Position numbers and translations under genes: made by a program
Part shown: in pieces, positions 19,635 to 27,525 of the stretch
How the letters are laid out: each line of letters opens with the position of its first letter
Position numbering within the stretch: the first letter of the stretch is position 1
Notes under the pieces: generated by a model
Seen by the model: the letters and a program-made list of their open reading frames with translations, nothing else
Database searches by the model: none
What the model was told of the DNA's origin: nothing
Source: Candidatus Eiseniibacteriota bacterium
Lineage (GTDB): Bacteria > Eisenbacteria > RBG-16-71-46
Assembly (NCBI GenBank): GCA_016215625.1
Contig: JACRIW010000038.1
Coordinates: 62,001-126,000 of the forward strand
DNA: 64,000 nucleotides
Reading direction: 5' to 3'

Positions 19635-21895
19635 GGGCGATCGCGACACTCGCATGGCACGGTGCCCTCGCGGTGGCGCTCGCGTGCGCGCTCGCCGCGG
19701 CTCCGGCCTCGGCGCAGACGCGGGTGAGCGCGGCGCTGCGCTCGACTTCGATCGAGCAGGGCGAGAGCACGCTGCTCACGATCACCGTGCAGGAGCCGCA
19801 GGGCACGCCCGAAGTCGCGCCGCTCGTGCTCGCGCGCGGGCTGGCGGGCGCCGGCCCCGCGGTCGCGCGCAACTACGCGCTCGTCAACGGCGTCAGCTCG
19901 AGCACCGTGCAGTACACCTACGAGCTTCGCGGTGACGATGCGGGGCGCTATTCGCTCGGACCGTTCCGCGTCCGCATGGCCGGGCGCGACTACGTCACCC
20001 GTCCGCTCGTGCTCGTCGTCCGCCGAGCGTCGGACCTGCCCGCGCGGCTGTACGTCGAGGTGCAGCCGCGCGAACCCTACGTGGGGCAGCTCGTGCAGGT
20101 GGCCGAGCGGCTCGTCCAGTTCGAGGAGCTGGGTGACGCGGGCGACAAGGCGCCACCGCCCATGCCGGGGTTCTGGGCCGAACGCTTCTCGGATCTCTTC
20201 GAGTATCGCGGGCGCATGGACGGCCGTCCCGTCGGGGTGGTGGAGAGCCGGGCGCGCATCTACCCGCTCGCCGCCGGGTACGCGACGATCGGCCGCGCGC
20301 ACATCGCGGTCTCGACCGGCGGCACGAGCGTGGACCCGCTCACCGGCCAGCTCGCGGGCGGCCGCATCCTCGTGCTCCACAGCGACTCGCTGACCGTGCG
20401 CGTGAAGCCGCTGCCGGAGGGCGCGCCCGCCGGGTTCGCGAAGGCGATCGGCGCGTTCGGCGTGAGCTGGGCGCTCGATCGCGGCCACGCCTCGCAGGAC
20501 CAGGCGCTGCAGTTGCAGCTCGACGTGCGCGGCATCGGCAACCTGCCGCTGCTGCCGACCCCGGCGATCGCACTCGAGGACTTCGAGGTGTTCGCGAGCA
20601 CGGTGGACGACAGTTTCGCCCCTCCGGGCGACCTCTCGGCCGGGCGCCGCCGCTTCCAGTGGACGCTCGTGCCGCGCCGCGCGGGGCTGTTGCGCGTGCC
20701 GCCCGTGCCGTTCGCATGGTTCGATCCCGCGGCGGGGAGCTATCGCTCCGCGCTGCTGCCGGAACTTTCGGTGGAAGTGCTCGCCGCCGCCGGTGCGACG
20801 GCGGCCGCGAGCGCGGCGGCGCTTCCTCCCGCGATCGCCGCGCAGCAGCCGCGCCCGGGCGCGCGCGGCGCGTGGGCGTGGGCATTCGCGCTCGCGGGAG
20901 CGTGCGTCGGCTTCGCGCTGCGCACGCTGCGCGGTGGCGAGGAGCGCGATCCGCTCGCGGCCGAGCGGGCGCGGCAGGGCGAGTTCCTGCGCGCGGTCGG
21001 CTTCGCGCGCGGCGGCGACTTCTGGCGCGCGGCGGACGAGGCCGTCACGTGGGCCGAAACGCACGGCCAGCAGGTGCTGCGCCTGCGCGAGGAGATCGCG
21101 GCCGCGCGCTACGGCGGGGCCGCACCGCCCGAGGACGGCGTGCGCGCTCGCGTGGTCGAGCGCGTCTCGGAGGCGCTGCCGCCGCTGCGCAAGGGCGTGC
21201 CCGCGCCCGTGCGCGCGGCCGTCGCGCTCGCGCTGGGACTCGTCCTCGTGTTTCTCGGCGCGCCCCGCGGCCCCGAGCCGCGGCAGGTGGCCGCGGCGCT
21301 GCGCGCCGACCAGTTCGCGCGCGAACATCGCATCGGCGACGCGGAGCAGGGTTGGCGCAACACCTGGCGTGAGGCGCCGGGGGATGCGGCGATCGCGGCC
21401 CGTCTCGCGCACGCGGCGCTGCAGCGCGGGGACGTGGGCGAGGCCGCGGTGTGGGTGATGCGCGGCCGGCGCGACGAGCCTCGGCAGGGCGGGCTCGATC
21501 AGGTGGCCGCGCGCGTGCGCGACGCGGGCGGCCTCGTCGGCGCGCCGGAGCAGCCGCTGCCGCTGCGCTCGCTCGAATGGGCGGCGATCGCGTTCGCGCT
21601 CGCGCTCGGCGCGGCGCTCGAGTGGCCGCGCCGCTGGAGCGTCGCCGCGCTCGGCCTGCTGGCGCTCGCGGCGGCCGGCGTGCCCGAGTGGGAGCACTTC
21701 GGCGAACGCTCCGGCCGCTGGGCCGTCGTCGTCCGCGCGACGCCGCTCGCCGGCGCGGACGTCGACCTCGAGGCGGGGCAGGTCGTGCGCACGCTCGGGC
21801 GGCGGGGCGCGCTCGCACACGTGCGCGCCGGCCACGGTCTCGCGGGAGACGTCCCGGCGGATGCGCTGCGCGATCCGGCGGAGCACGTGCGATGA
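19631..21895 (+). CDS. BatD-BatE fusion: oxygen-tolerance protein with TPR and SH3-like C-terminus
   Basis: This 754-residue protein starts at a GTG overlapping batBC by 4 nt. A signal peptide (ALAVALACALAAAPASAQ) leads into a BatD region of periplasmic beta domains (about 30-380; EQGESTLLTITVQE, PYVGQLVQVAERL). A transmembrane helix (WAWAFALAGACVGFALRTL, about 415) and a second near 530 follow. The C-terminal part has a TPR-like helical repeat (GDAAIAARLAHAALQRGDVGEAAVWVMRGRRDEP), two more helices and an SH3-like end (AVVVRATPLAGADVDLEAGQVVRTLGRRGALAHVRAGHG). That C-terminal order is BatE-like, so I read the gene as a BatD-BatE fusion. Confidence 0.8.
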   Translation: MRAIATLAWHGALAVALACALAAAPASAQTRVSAALRSTSIEQGESTLLTITVQEPQGTPEVAPLVLARGLAGAGPAVARNYALVNGVSSSTVQYTYELRGDDAGRYSLGPFRVRMAGRDYVTRPLVLVVRRASDLPARLYVEVQPREPYVGQLVQVAERLVQFEELGDAGDKAPPPMPGFWAERFSDLFEYRGRMDGRPVGVVESRARIYPLAAGYATIGRAHIAVSTGGTSVDPLTGQLAGGRILVLHSDSLTVRVKPLPEGAPAGFAKAIGAFGVSWALDRGHASQDQALQLQLDVRGIGNLPLLPTPAIALEDFEVFASTVDDSFAPPGDLSAGRRRFQWTLVPRRAGLLRVPPVPFAWFDPAAGSYRSALLPELSVEVLAAAGATAAASAAALPPAIAAQQPRPGARGAWAWAFALAGACVGFALRTLRGGEERDPLAAERARQGEFLRAVGFARGGDFWRAADEAVTWAETHGQQVLRLREEIAAARYGGAAPPEDGVRARVVERVSEALPPLRKGVPAPVRAAVALALGLVLVFLGAPRGPEPRQVAAALRADQFAREHRIGDAEQGWRNTWREAPGDAAIAARLAHAALQRGDVGEAAVWVMRGRRDEPRQGGLDQVAARVRDAGGLVGAPEQPLPLRSLEWAAIAFALALGAALEWPRRWSVAALGLLALAAAGVPEWEHFGERSGRWAVVVRATPLAGADVDLEAGQVVRTLGRRGALAHVRAGHGLAGDVPADALRDPAEHVR

Positions 21896-22449
21896 ACGCG
21901 CGCGCCCTGCTGCTCTTCGTCGCGCTGGCGTGGGCGTGGCAGCCGTTCGACGACGCGGTACGCGACGTCGTGCAGGCTTCGCGGCGGCCGTGGCTCGAAG
22001 CGCCGATGCATGCGGTCACGAACGGCGCTCGGCCGCTGCTGGTCGCGGGCGTGGTGGCGGGGATGCTTTCCGGCGCGGCCGGACGCGCGGCGGTGCTCGA
22101 GGCCGTGGTCGCGCTCGTGCCGGTCAATCTCACGGTCGAGGTCACCAAGTACGCGACGAACCGCGTGCGGCCCAACGGTGACCACAAGCGCCGCAACTCG
22201 GCGTTTCCCTCGAGTCATGCGGCCAACGCGTTCGCCGTGGCGGTGCTCCTCACCCGGCGCTGGAAGCGCGCCGCCGTACCCGCATTCGTGTTCGCGGCGC
22301 TCGTGGCGTACTCGCGCGTCTACCTCAACAAGCACTGGGCGGTGGACGTGATCGCGGGGGCGGCACTGGGAGCGGTTCTGGCGCACGTCACGATCACCGC
22401 GTGGCGGGCCCGGCTCGCGGCACGCGAAAGCGGGCGCGCCGCGGCCTGA
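21892..22449 (+). CDS. PAP2-family membrane phosphatase
   Basis: This 185-residue integral membrane protein carries all three acid-phosphatase motifs of the PAP2 superfamily: KYATNRVRP, PSSHAAN and SRVYLNKHWAVDVIAGA. It has four or five hydrophobic helices. Such enzymes dephosphorylate lipid phosphates, for example undecaprenyl pyrophosphate or phosphatidate; the substrate cannot be told here. It overlaps batDE by 4 nt and ends the operon. Confidence 0.88.
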   Translation: MNARALLLFVALAWAWQPFDDAVRDVVQASRRPWLEAPMHAVTNGARPLLVAGVVAGMLSGAAGRAAVLEAVVALVPVNLTVEVTKYATNRVRPNGDHKRRNSAFPSSHAANAFAVAVLLTRRWKRAAVPAFVFAALVAYSRVYLNKHWAVDVIAGAALGAVLAHVTITAWRARLAARESGRAAA

Positions 22450-22470
22450 AGCGGGGACGGGCCGGGACGG

Positions 22471-22510
22471 TTCCCGCGCGTGCGTCCGTGCTCCCGCGGG
22501 GAATCCTTTC
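22471..22510 (+). terminator. Possible terminator after the bat operon
   Basis: TTCCCGCG and CGCGGGGAA can pair with one bulged G around a 16-nt loop, followed by TCCTTTCTG. The hairpin is imperfect but lies 20 nt past the last stop. Confidence 0.4.
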
Positions 22511-22570
22511 TGTGACGATCGCTCGGGAGCGCGGGTGTACGCTGCGGCCGGTCGCGGGAGGGACTAGACC

Positions 22571-23035
22571 ATGGTGACGGCAGAACGGACTCCGGTCGCC
22601 GGTATCCCACTCGACGTCGTGGAACTGCGGCTCAAGCGCCGCGAATCGGCATGGACGCAGATGGTGACCACTGCTCACGCCATCGGTGCCGTCGCCGAAC
22701 CCGAAGTCGTGCTGGCCGCACTGGCGCACCGCGAACGCTGGGGCTCGACGGCCCTCGGCAAGGGCTGCGCCCTCGCCGGCATCCGCTCGTTCGGCGTGAG
22801 GCGAGCGCACCTCGTGCTCGGGCGCTCCGAACGCGGCGTCGACTGGGGCGCGGGGGACGACGGTCTCGTGCACCTCGTGGTCCTCGCACTCGCGCCACAC
22901 TCGCTCGCCGATTCCGCATACCTCGACGAGCTCGCGCGTCTCGCGCAGGCGCTGCGCCTCCAGAAGGTGCGCGCGAAGCTCGCCGACGCCGACCCCGCCA
23001 CCGCGCTGGCGCTGCTCGAGGGGAGGCCCGTGTGA
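22571..23035 (+). CDS. EIIA(Ntr)/PTS-IIA-type-2-like protein lacking the active-site histidine
   Basis: This 154-residue protein follows the PtsN/EIIA-2 fold order: AEPEVVLAALAHRERWGSTALGKGCALAGIRS, then VHLVVLALAPHSLADSAYLDELARLAQAL and LEG at the end. In canonical members the phosphorylated His sits in the motif IAIPHGK; here that stretch reads CALAGIR, with Gly near position 70. It could therefore be a regulator that senses something without phosphotransfer. The ATG has GGGAGGG upstream. It overlaps the Zn-ribbon gene by 4 nt. Confidence 0.7.
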   Translation: MVTAERTPVAGIPLDVVELRLKRRESAWTQMVTTAHAIGAVAEPEVVLAALAHRERWGSTALGKGCALAGIRSFGVRRAHLVLGRSERGVDWGAGDDGLVHLVVLALAPHSLADSAYLDELARLAQALRLQKVRAKLADADPATALALLEGRPV

Positions 23036-23373
23036 CCAGTTCGGCCGCGGTGCTCGTGCTGCAGGACCTCGACCAGCTGCTCGCGCTCGCCCGGGATCCG
23101 GAAGCGGTCGCGCGGATGAAGCGCATGGGCTTCCGGTTCGACGGTGCGGACGGGCTGCTCGCCGAACGGGCGCGCCTCGAACGGGACGTCGAACGGCGAT
23201 GGTGGCTGGCGTACGAGCGTTCGCACGCCCGCTACGGTCGCGGCCTGACCGCGGTGCAGGGCAAGGTGTGCCAGGGCTGCTTCGTCACCTTGCCCATCTC
23301 GGCCGCACCGCCGGCGGGCGAAGTCGCGCTGCACCAGTGCCAGAGCTGCGGACGGCTGCTCTTCTGGCGTTGA
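23032..23373 (+). CDS. Short C4-type zinc-ribbon protein
   Basis: This 113-residue protein has an N-terminal helical segment (LQDLDQLLALARDPEAVARM..., then an Arg/Glu-rich helix) and a C-terminal zinc ribbon made of CQGC and CQSC pairs around LPISAAPPAGEVALHQ. This matches the C-terminal zf-RING_7-like domain of the CT398/CdsZ-type zinc-ribbon proteins, but the long coiled coil of that family is shortened to about 60 residues. GTG start inside the preceding stop (GTGA). The role is unknown; translational coupling to the EIIA-like gene suggests a shared job. Confidence 0.7.
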   Translation: MTSSAAVLVLQDLDQLLALARDPEAVARMKRMGFRFDGADGLLAERARLERDVERRWWLAYERSHARYGRGLTAVQGKVCQGCFVTLPISAAPPAGEVALHQCQSCGRLLFWR

Positions 23374-23381
23374 GGCCGCTC

Positions 23382-23411
23382 TTGCGGGTCCGGCCCGCGA
23401 CGGGATAGCGT
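23382..23411 (+). promoter_or_regulatory. Probable promoter before the 23.4 kb small genes
   Basis: TTGCGG, an 18-nt spacer and TAGCGT match the local promoter form. Predicted transcription start is about 23418, next to an ATG at 23419. Confidence 0.45.
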
Positions 23412-23418
23412 GCGACGC

Positions 23419-23466
23419 ATGACGCGCACCGGGGTCCTGCAGGCCGGGAACGAGGGAGAGGCATGA
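23419..23466 (+). CDS. Possible 15-residue leader ORF
   Basis: ATG at 23419 opens MTRTGVLQAGNEGEA and stops in TGA, overlapping the next gene's ATG as ATGA. The ATG lies 8 nt after the -10, so it could be read as a leaderless start, coupling translation to the downstream gene. It may equally be chance. Confidence 0.25.
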   Translation: MTRTGVLQAGNEGEA

Positions 23467-23882
23467 ACGTACGACGTCTCGTGACGTGGGTGATGCTCGT
23501 GGCGTACGCCGGCGCGAACGGCTGCACCGCGCTGCGCGAGGTGCCGCGCGCGGAACTCGCGGCGAAGCCCGAGCGCAAGGGCGTGCACGTGCTCACGCGC
23601 GACAGCCTCGCGTACGACTTCGACTACGCCACGTTCGGCCCCGACTCGCTCACGGGTTATCGCGACCGCAACGATCTCGAGGGGGTCGTGACCGAGACCG
23701 CGGTGCATCGCATCGCGCTCGACGACGTCGAGCAGCTGCGCGCGCGCCGGATCGACTGGTATCGCACCGGCCTCGTCTACGGTGGCGCGCTCGTCGCGGT
23801 GGTCGCGGCGGGCCTCACGCTCACCGTGCTCAAGAAGGACGATCCCGTTCCCGTGAGCGGCGGCCCGCGCGGCACCGACTAG
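23463..23882 (+). CDS. Hypothetical small membrane protein or lipoprotein
   Basis: This 139-residue protein begins with a hydrophobic segment ending in Cys (TWVMLVAYAGANGC, Cys21), which may be a non-canonical lipobox (ANGC). A middle region (VHVLTRDSLAYDFDYATFGPDSLTGYR) has alternating polar/aromatic residues, and a transmembrane helix follows (GLVYGGALVAVVAAGLTLTVL, about 103-122). The Lys/Asp tail is short. The ribosome-binding site is CGAGGGAGAGGC. Function is not recognised. Its stop TAG overlaps the stop of the converging reverse-strand gene in a CTAG tetranucleotide. Confidence 0.6.
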   Translation: MNVRRLVTWVMLVAYAGANGCTALREVPRAELAAKPERKGVHVLTRDSLAYDFDYATFGPDSLTGYRDRNDLEGVVTETAVHRIALDDVEQLRARRIDWYRTGLVYGGALVAVVAAGLTLTVLKKDDPVPVSGGPRGTD

Positions 23883-24253
23883 TCCCGGCGTTCCCCCGGT
23901 AGCGCGGCGCCGAGCGCGGCGCCCAGCGCGTCGGCGGCCAGGTCCACGAGATCGAAGCGGTCGTGCCGTGCGTCGCGGACTTCCTTGAGCACGCCGGCCG
24001 AGAGCGACAGCGCGAAGGCTTCGCCGCGCGGCCGTCCCGCCGTGCGCGCCGCTCCCGCGAGCACGAACGACAGCGACGCGTGCTGCAGGCGGTCGCGTCG
24101 CACGAGGCCCGTCTGCCAGCGGCGGTCGGCCGCGGAGGGGAACGCGATCGTGCTGTCCGGGCGCGGACCTTCGGTTCCGGCCCACGCGGACGAGGACGCG
24201 CCCGCGCCGAGCAGCGCCGCGAGCACCCACGGGCGGATCGGGAGCATGTGCAT
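23879..24253 (-). CDS. Exported YfiM/DUF2279-like hypothetical protein
   Basis: This 124-residue reverse-strand protein starts MHMLPIRPWVLAALLGAGASSSAWA, a clear signal peptide. The ORF-track version adds about 50 upstream residues that cross the opposite promoter and is rejected; the ATG at 24247 is an equally good start. The mature part has DRLQHASLSFVLAGAAR and a conserved-looking Glu-Val-x-Asp segment (LKEVRDARHDRFDLVDLAADALGAALGA), the pattern of YfiM-type lipoproteins and DUF2279. Confidence in that family is moderate. It converges on the 23463 gene. Confidence 0.6.
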   Translation of the reverse strand: MHMLPIRPWVLAALLGAGASSSAWAGTEGPRPDSTIAFPSAADRRWQTGLVRRDRLQHASLSFVLAGAARTAGRPRGEAFALSLSAGVLKEVRDARHDRFDLVDLAADALGAALGAALPGERRD

Positions 24254-24320
24254 GCGCGCATGATGCCGCATGCACGCGCGATTCGCGCGGGCGAACTGGG
24301 CGCGGGAGGGGGTGCGGTGC

Positions 24321-24350
24321 TTGACACTCTTTCGAAGCCAAACGTATCCT
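24321..24350 (+). promoter_or_regulatory. Strong promoter of the polyprenyl synthase-rsfS-argS-pfkB unit
   Basis: Perfect TTGACA, an 18-nt spacer and TATCCT. The predicted start is near 24357, with a leader of about 42 nt containing CCTTTTTGTG. Confidence 0.75.
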
Positions 24351-24398
24351 GCGGCCCGCCTTTTTGTGTTCCATCCACTCCCACCCCTCGCGTCCTTC

Positions 24399-25391
24399 AT
24401 GACCGTCGACACCCAAATCCTCGCCGTGCAGCGGCCGGTCCGGCGTCAGCTGGACACGGTGCAGAAGCACCTGCGCGGCCTGTTCAAGACGCCCATCCCG
24501 ATCCTCAACGAGGTGGGCGGTCATGTGCTGGCGACGCGCGGCAAGAAGATCCGGCCGACGCTGCTCCTGCTCACGGCCGGACTGCGGGGGACGATCACGC
24601 CGGACGCCATCATCGGGGCGACGGTGGTCGAGCTGGTGCATGCGGCCGCGCTCATCCACGACGACTCCGTGGACCGCAGCCACCTGCGCCGCGGCATGCC
24701 GACCGTGAACGGGCTGTGGACGGACGAGATGGCGATCATCATGGGCGACTACCTGTTCGCCCAGTCCATGTCGCTGCTCGTCGAGCACAAGCTGAACGAG
24801 GCCATGGGTGTGCTCGCCCGCTGCGTGACCGATCTGTCGTGCGGTGAGGCGCTCGAGTTCCAGCACGCGTTCGATCTCGACGTGACCGAGGCGGAGTACG
24901 AGGAGCTGATCCGTGCCAAGACGGGTTCGCTCTTCGGCGCTTCGACCGAAGTCGGCGTGACGCTCTCGGTGACCGGCCGCGACATGAAGCGCCGGCTCGC
25001 GTTCCGGAGCTTCGGCGAGAAGGTCGGCGTCGCGTTCCAGATCGTGGACGACCTCTTCGACTACCTCAGCGAGCCCGAAGTCGCCGGCAAGCCGGTCGGC
25101 TACGACCTCGCCGAGGGCAAGGTCACCCTGCCGCTCATCGCGGCGCTCCGCCAGGCCACCGAAGCCGACCGCCGCAAGCTGCGCGCGCTGGCCGGCCGCA
25201 AGAAGTGGACGACGGGGCAGTGGTCGCAGCTGCGCGACCTGATCGAAAAGACGGGCGGCTTCGAGTACTCGCGCGTGCGCGCGCAGGCTCTCGCCGACGA
25301 GGCGCGCGGCGTGCTCGCGCGCGAGAAGCCCTCGCCCGCGCGCAAAGCGCTCGATGCGGCGATCGACTACGCCGTCAAGCGCGTCCATTAG
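24399..25391 (+). CDS. Polyprenyl diphosphate synthase (long-chain)
   Basis: This 330-residue trans-isoprenyl diphosphate synthase elongates farnesyl or geranyl diphosphate to the side chain of a quinone. The first Asp-rich motif is HDDSVDRSHLRRGMPTVN and the second QIVDDLFDYL, both magnesium sites. GKKIRPTLLLLTAG is the family N-terminal motif. Length and motif spacing fit octa-/heptaprenyl synthases (IspB/HepT). The ATG at 24399 was chosen because it follows the promoter and matches the family N-terminus. Confidence 0.92.
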   Translation: MTVDTQILAVQRPVRRQLDTVQKHLRGLFKTPIPILNEVGGHVLATRGKKIRPTLLLLTAGLRGTITPDAIIGATVVELVHAAALIHDDSVDRSHLRRGMPTVNGLWTDEMAIIMGDYLFAQSMSLLVEHKLNEAMGVLARCVTDLSCGEALEFQHAFDLDVTEAEYEELIRAKTGSLFGASTEVGVTLSVTGRDMKRRLAFRSFGEKVGVAFQIVDDLFDYLSEPEVAGKPVGYDLAEGKVTLPLIAALRQATEADRRKLRALAGRKKWTTGQWSQLRDLIEKTGGFEYSRVRAQALADEARGVLAREKPSPARKALDAAIDYAVKRVH

Positions 25392-25421
25392 GCGCCGCGG
25401 CCCTTCCACCGAGCCCAATCC

Positions 25422-25802
25422 ATGACCACGCGTCCGAAGTCCGCGTCCCAGACCCTGCCCGCCCTCACGCTCATGCGCATGGCGGCCGAGGCGGCGCAGA
25501 GCAAGAAGGCCGAGCAGATCGTCGGCCTCGACCTCACGTCGCTCGAGGGAGTGTCGGACTACTTCCTGATCTGCTCCGGCTCGAGCGAGCCGCAGGTGAA
25601 GGCGATCTCCGAGGCGATCGAGGAGAAGCTGCGCCTGGCGGGCGCGAAGTACTGGCACATCGAAGGACTCGAGAGCAAGCGCTGGGTGCTCATGGACTAC
25701 GTGGACGTGGTGGTGCACATCTTCCACGAGAAGACCCGCGAGTATTACCTGCTCGAGCGGCTGTGGGGCGACGCCGGGAGCGTGGACCTTGGTCTGGACT
25801 GA
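25422..25802 (+). CDS. rsfS: Ribosome silencing factor RsfS
   Basis: This 126-residue RsfS (Iojap family) binds L14 on the 50S subunit and blocks subunit joining in starvation. Typical stretches are KKAEQIVGLDLTSLEGVSDYFLICSGSSEPQVKAI, WHIEGLESKRWVLMDYVDVVVHIFHEKTREYY and LERLWGDA. The 3' end overlaps the argS start by 14 nt. Confidence 0.95.
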   Translation: MTTRPKSASQTLPALTLMRMAAEAAQSKKAEQIVGLDLTSLEGVSDYFLICSGSSEPQVKAISEAIEEKLRLAGAKYWHIEGLESKRWVLMDYVDVVVHIFHEKTREYYLLERLWGDAGSVDLGLD

Positions 25803-27525
25803 ACTGAGAGCGGCCGTCGCCGCGGCGCTGGACGCCGCCGGCCTCGCCACACCCGAGCGCCTCGCGCGGCTCGACTTCGCCATACCCCGCGATCCCGCTC
25901 ACGGCGACTGGACCACGAACTTCTGCATGCTCGTCGCGAAGGAAGCCGGCATGCCGCCGCGCGCGATCGCCGACGCGATCGTGAAGCACTTCCCGGCGGA
26001 CCACCCGGTGATCGGCGCGGTCGAAGTGGCGGGGGCGGGCTTCCTGAACTTCCGCTACCGCGACTCGTTCACGGCCTCGCTGCCCGCGCGCATCCTCGCG
26101 GAGGGTGAAGCGTTCGGGCGTTCGGACTTCGGCGCGGGCGAGAAGATCCTCGTCGAGTTCGTGAGCGCCAACCCGACCGGCCCGATGAACATCGTGAGCG
26201 CGCGCGCGGCCGCGGTCGGCGCGGCGATCGTCGCGGTGCTCAACGCCGCCGGCTGGGAAGCGGCCAGCGAGTTCTACGTCAACGACGCCGGCAACCAGGT
26301 GGACCTGCTCGGCGCCTCGCTGAAGGCGCGCTTCCGCGCGCGGATCGGCGAGGACGGCACGCTGCCCGAGGGCGGCTACCAGGGCGAGTACCTCGCGACG
26401 CTCGCGGCCGAACTCCCGGAGGCCGAGGCGCGCGCCGCGCTCGCGTCCGGCGACGCGGCGTGGTGGCGGGCGCAGGCCCTAGAACGAATGATCGCCTGGC
26501 AGCAGCGCGACCTCGCGCGCTACGGCGTGACGTTCGACCGCTGGTTCCGCGAGTCCACGCTGCACGAGTCCGGCGCGGTGGACGAGACGAAGCGCGCCCT
26601 CGACGCGCGCGGCGTGACGTACCAGTCGGTCAAGCCGCTCGGCGTGTCCGAGGCGGCGCAGGCGCGCGTGGACTCCGAGGAAGGCGCCTCCGCGGGCGAC
26701 GCCCCGGCCACGTGGCTCAAGACGCACGACCACGGCGACGACATGGACCGCGTGATCGTGCGCGCGGACGGCCGCCCGACCTACCTGCTGCCCGACATCG
26801 CCTACCCCCGGGACAAGCGCGCGCGCGGCTACCGCCGTGCGATCAACCTGTGGGGGCCGGACCATCACGCCTACGTGACGACGCTCACGTCGGCGCTCGC
26901 GGCGCTCGGCCTCGAGGACGACTTCCTCAAGGTGCAGATCGTGCAGTACGTGAAGCTCATGCAGGGCGACGAGGAAGTGAAGATGAGCAAGCGTCTCGGC
27001 CAGTTCGAGACGCTCGCCGACCTCGTCGACGAAGTGGGCGCCGACTGCGCGCGCTTCTTCTTCCTGCAGCTGTCGAGCAACGCGCACCTGAAGTTCGACA
27101 TGCAGAAGGCGAAGGAGAAGAACGACACGAATCCCGCCTACTACGTCCAGTACGCGCACGCGCGCTGCTGCTCGCCCGCCCGCAAGGGCGCCGAGCGCGG
27201 CCTCGCCGCGGAAACGGGCGCTCCGGGGCCGCTGACGGCCGCGGAGGAGGTGGCGCTCGTGCGCAAGCTCTCGACGTTCCCCGAAGTGGTGCGCGGCGCG
27301 GCGGCTGCGCGCGAACCGCACCGCGTGCCGACCTATCTCATGGAACTGTCGGCCGAACTTCACCGCTACTACCACAACTGCCCGGTGCTGAAGGCGGAGC
27401 CCGAGGTCGCGCGGCATCGGCTGCGCGTCCACGACGCCGTCCGGCAGGTGCTGCGCAACGGCCTCGCGCTCATGGGTGTGTCCGCGCCCGAGAGACTCGA
27501 ACGCGAGGAGGAGGCCGAATCATGA
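25789..27525 (+). CDS. argS: Arginyl-tRNA synthetase
   Basis: This 578-residue class I synthetase charges tRNA(Arg). The N-terminal Add1 domain precedes SANPTGPMNIVSARAAAVG; the usual HIGH tetrapeptide at this place reads NIVS (134-137). KMSKR (398-402) is a normal KMSKS loop. The DALR anticodon-binding domain with YLMELSAELHRYYHNCPVL ends the protein. The TTG at 25789, inside rsfS with GGGAG upstream, is the only plausible start. The pfkB gene overlaps by 4 nt. Confidence 0.94.
   Translation: MVWTELRAAVAAALDAAGLATPERLARLDFAIPRDPAHGDWTTNFCMLVAKEAGMPPRAIADAIVKHFPADHPVIGAVEVAGAGFLNFRYRDSFTASLPARILAEGEAFGRSDFGAGEKILVEFVSANPTGPMNIVSARAAAVGAAIVAVLNAAGWEAASEFYVNDAGNQVDLLGASLKARFRARIGEDGTLPEGGYQGEYLATLAAELPEAEARAALASGDAAWWRAQALERMIAWQQRDLARYGVTFDRWFRESTLHESGAVDETKRALDARGVTYQSVKPLGVSEAAQARVDSEEGASAGDAPATWLKTHDHGDDMDRVIVRADGRPTYLLPDIAYPRDKRARGYRRAINLWGPDHHAYVTTLTSALAALGLEDDFLKVQIVQYVKLMQGDEEVKMSKRLGQFETLADLVDEVGADCARFFFLQLSSNAHLKFDMQKAKEKNDTNPAYYVQYAHARCCSPARKGAERGLAAETGAPGPLTAAEEVALVRKLSTFPEVVRGAAAAREPHRVPTYLMELSAELHRYYHNCPVLKAEPEVARHRLRVHDAVRQVLRNGLALMGVSAPERLEREEEAES

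Noticed and set aside
22565-22570. TAGACC directly before the ATG at 22571 as a -10
   Set aside because: It abuts the ATG, leaving no room for a transcription start, and a good GGGAGGG ribosome-binding site is present instead.
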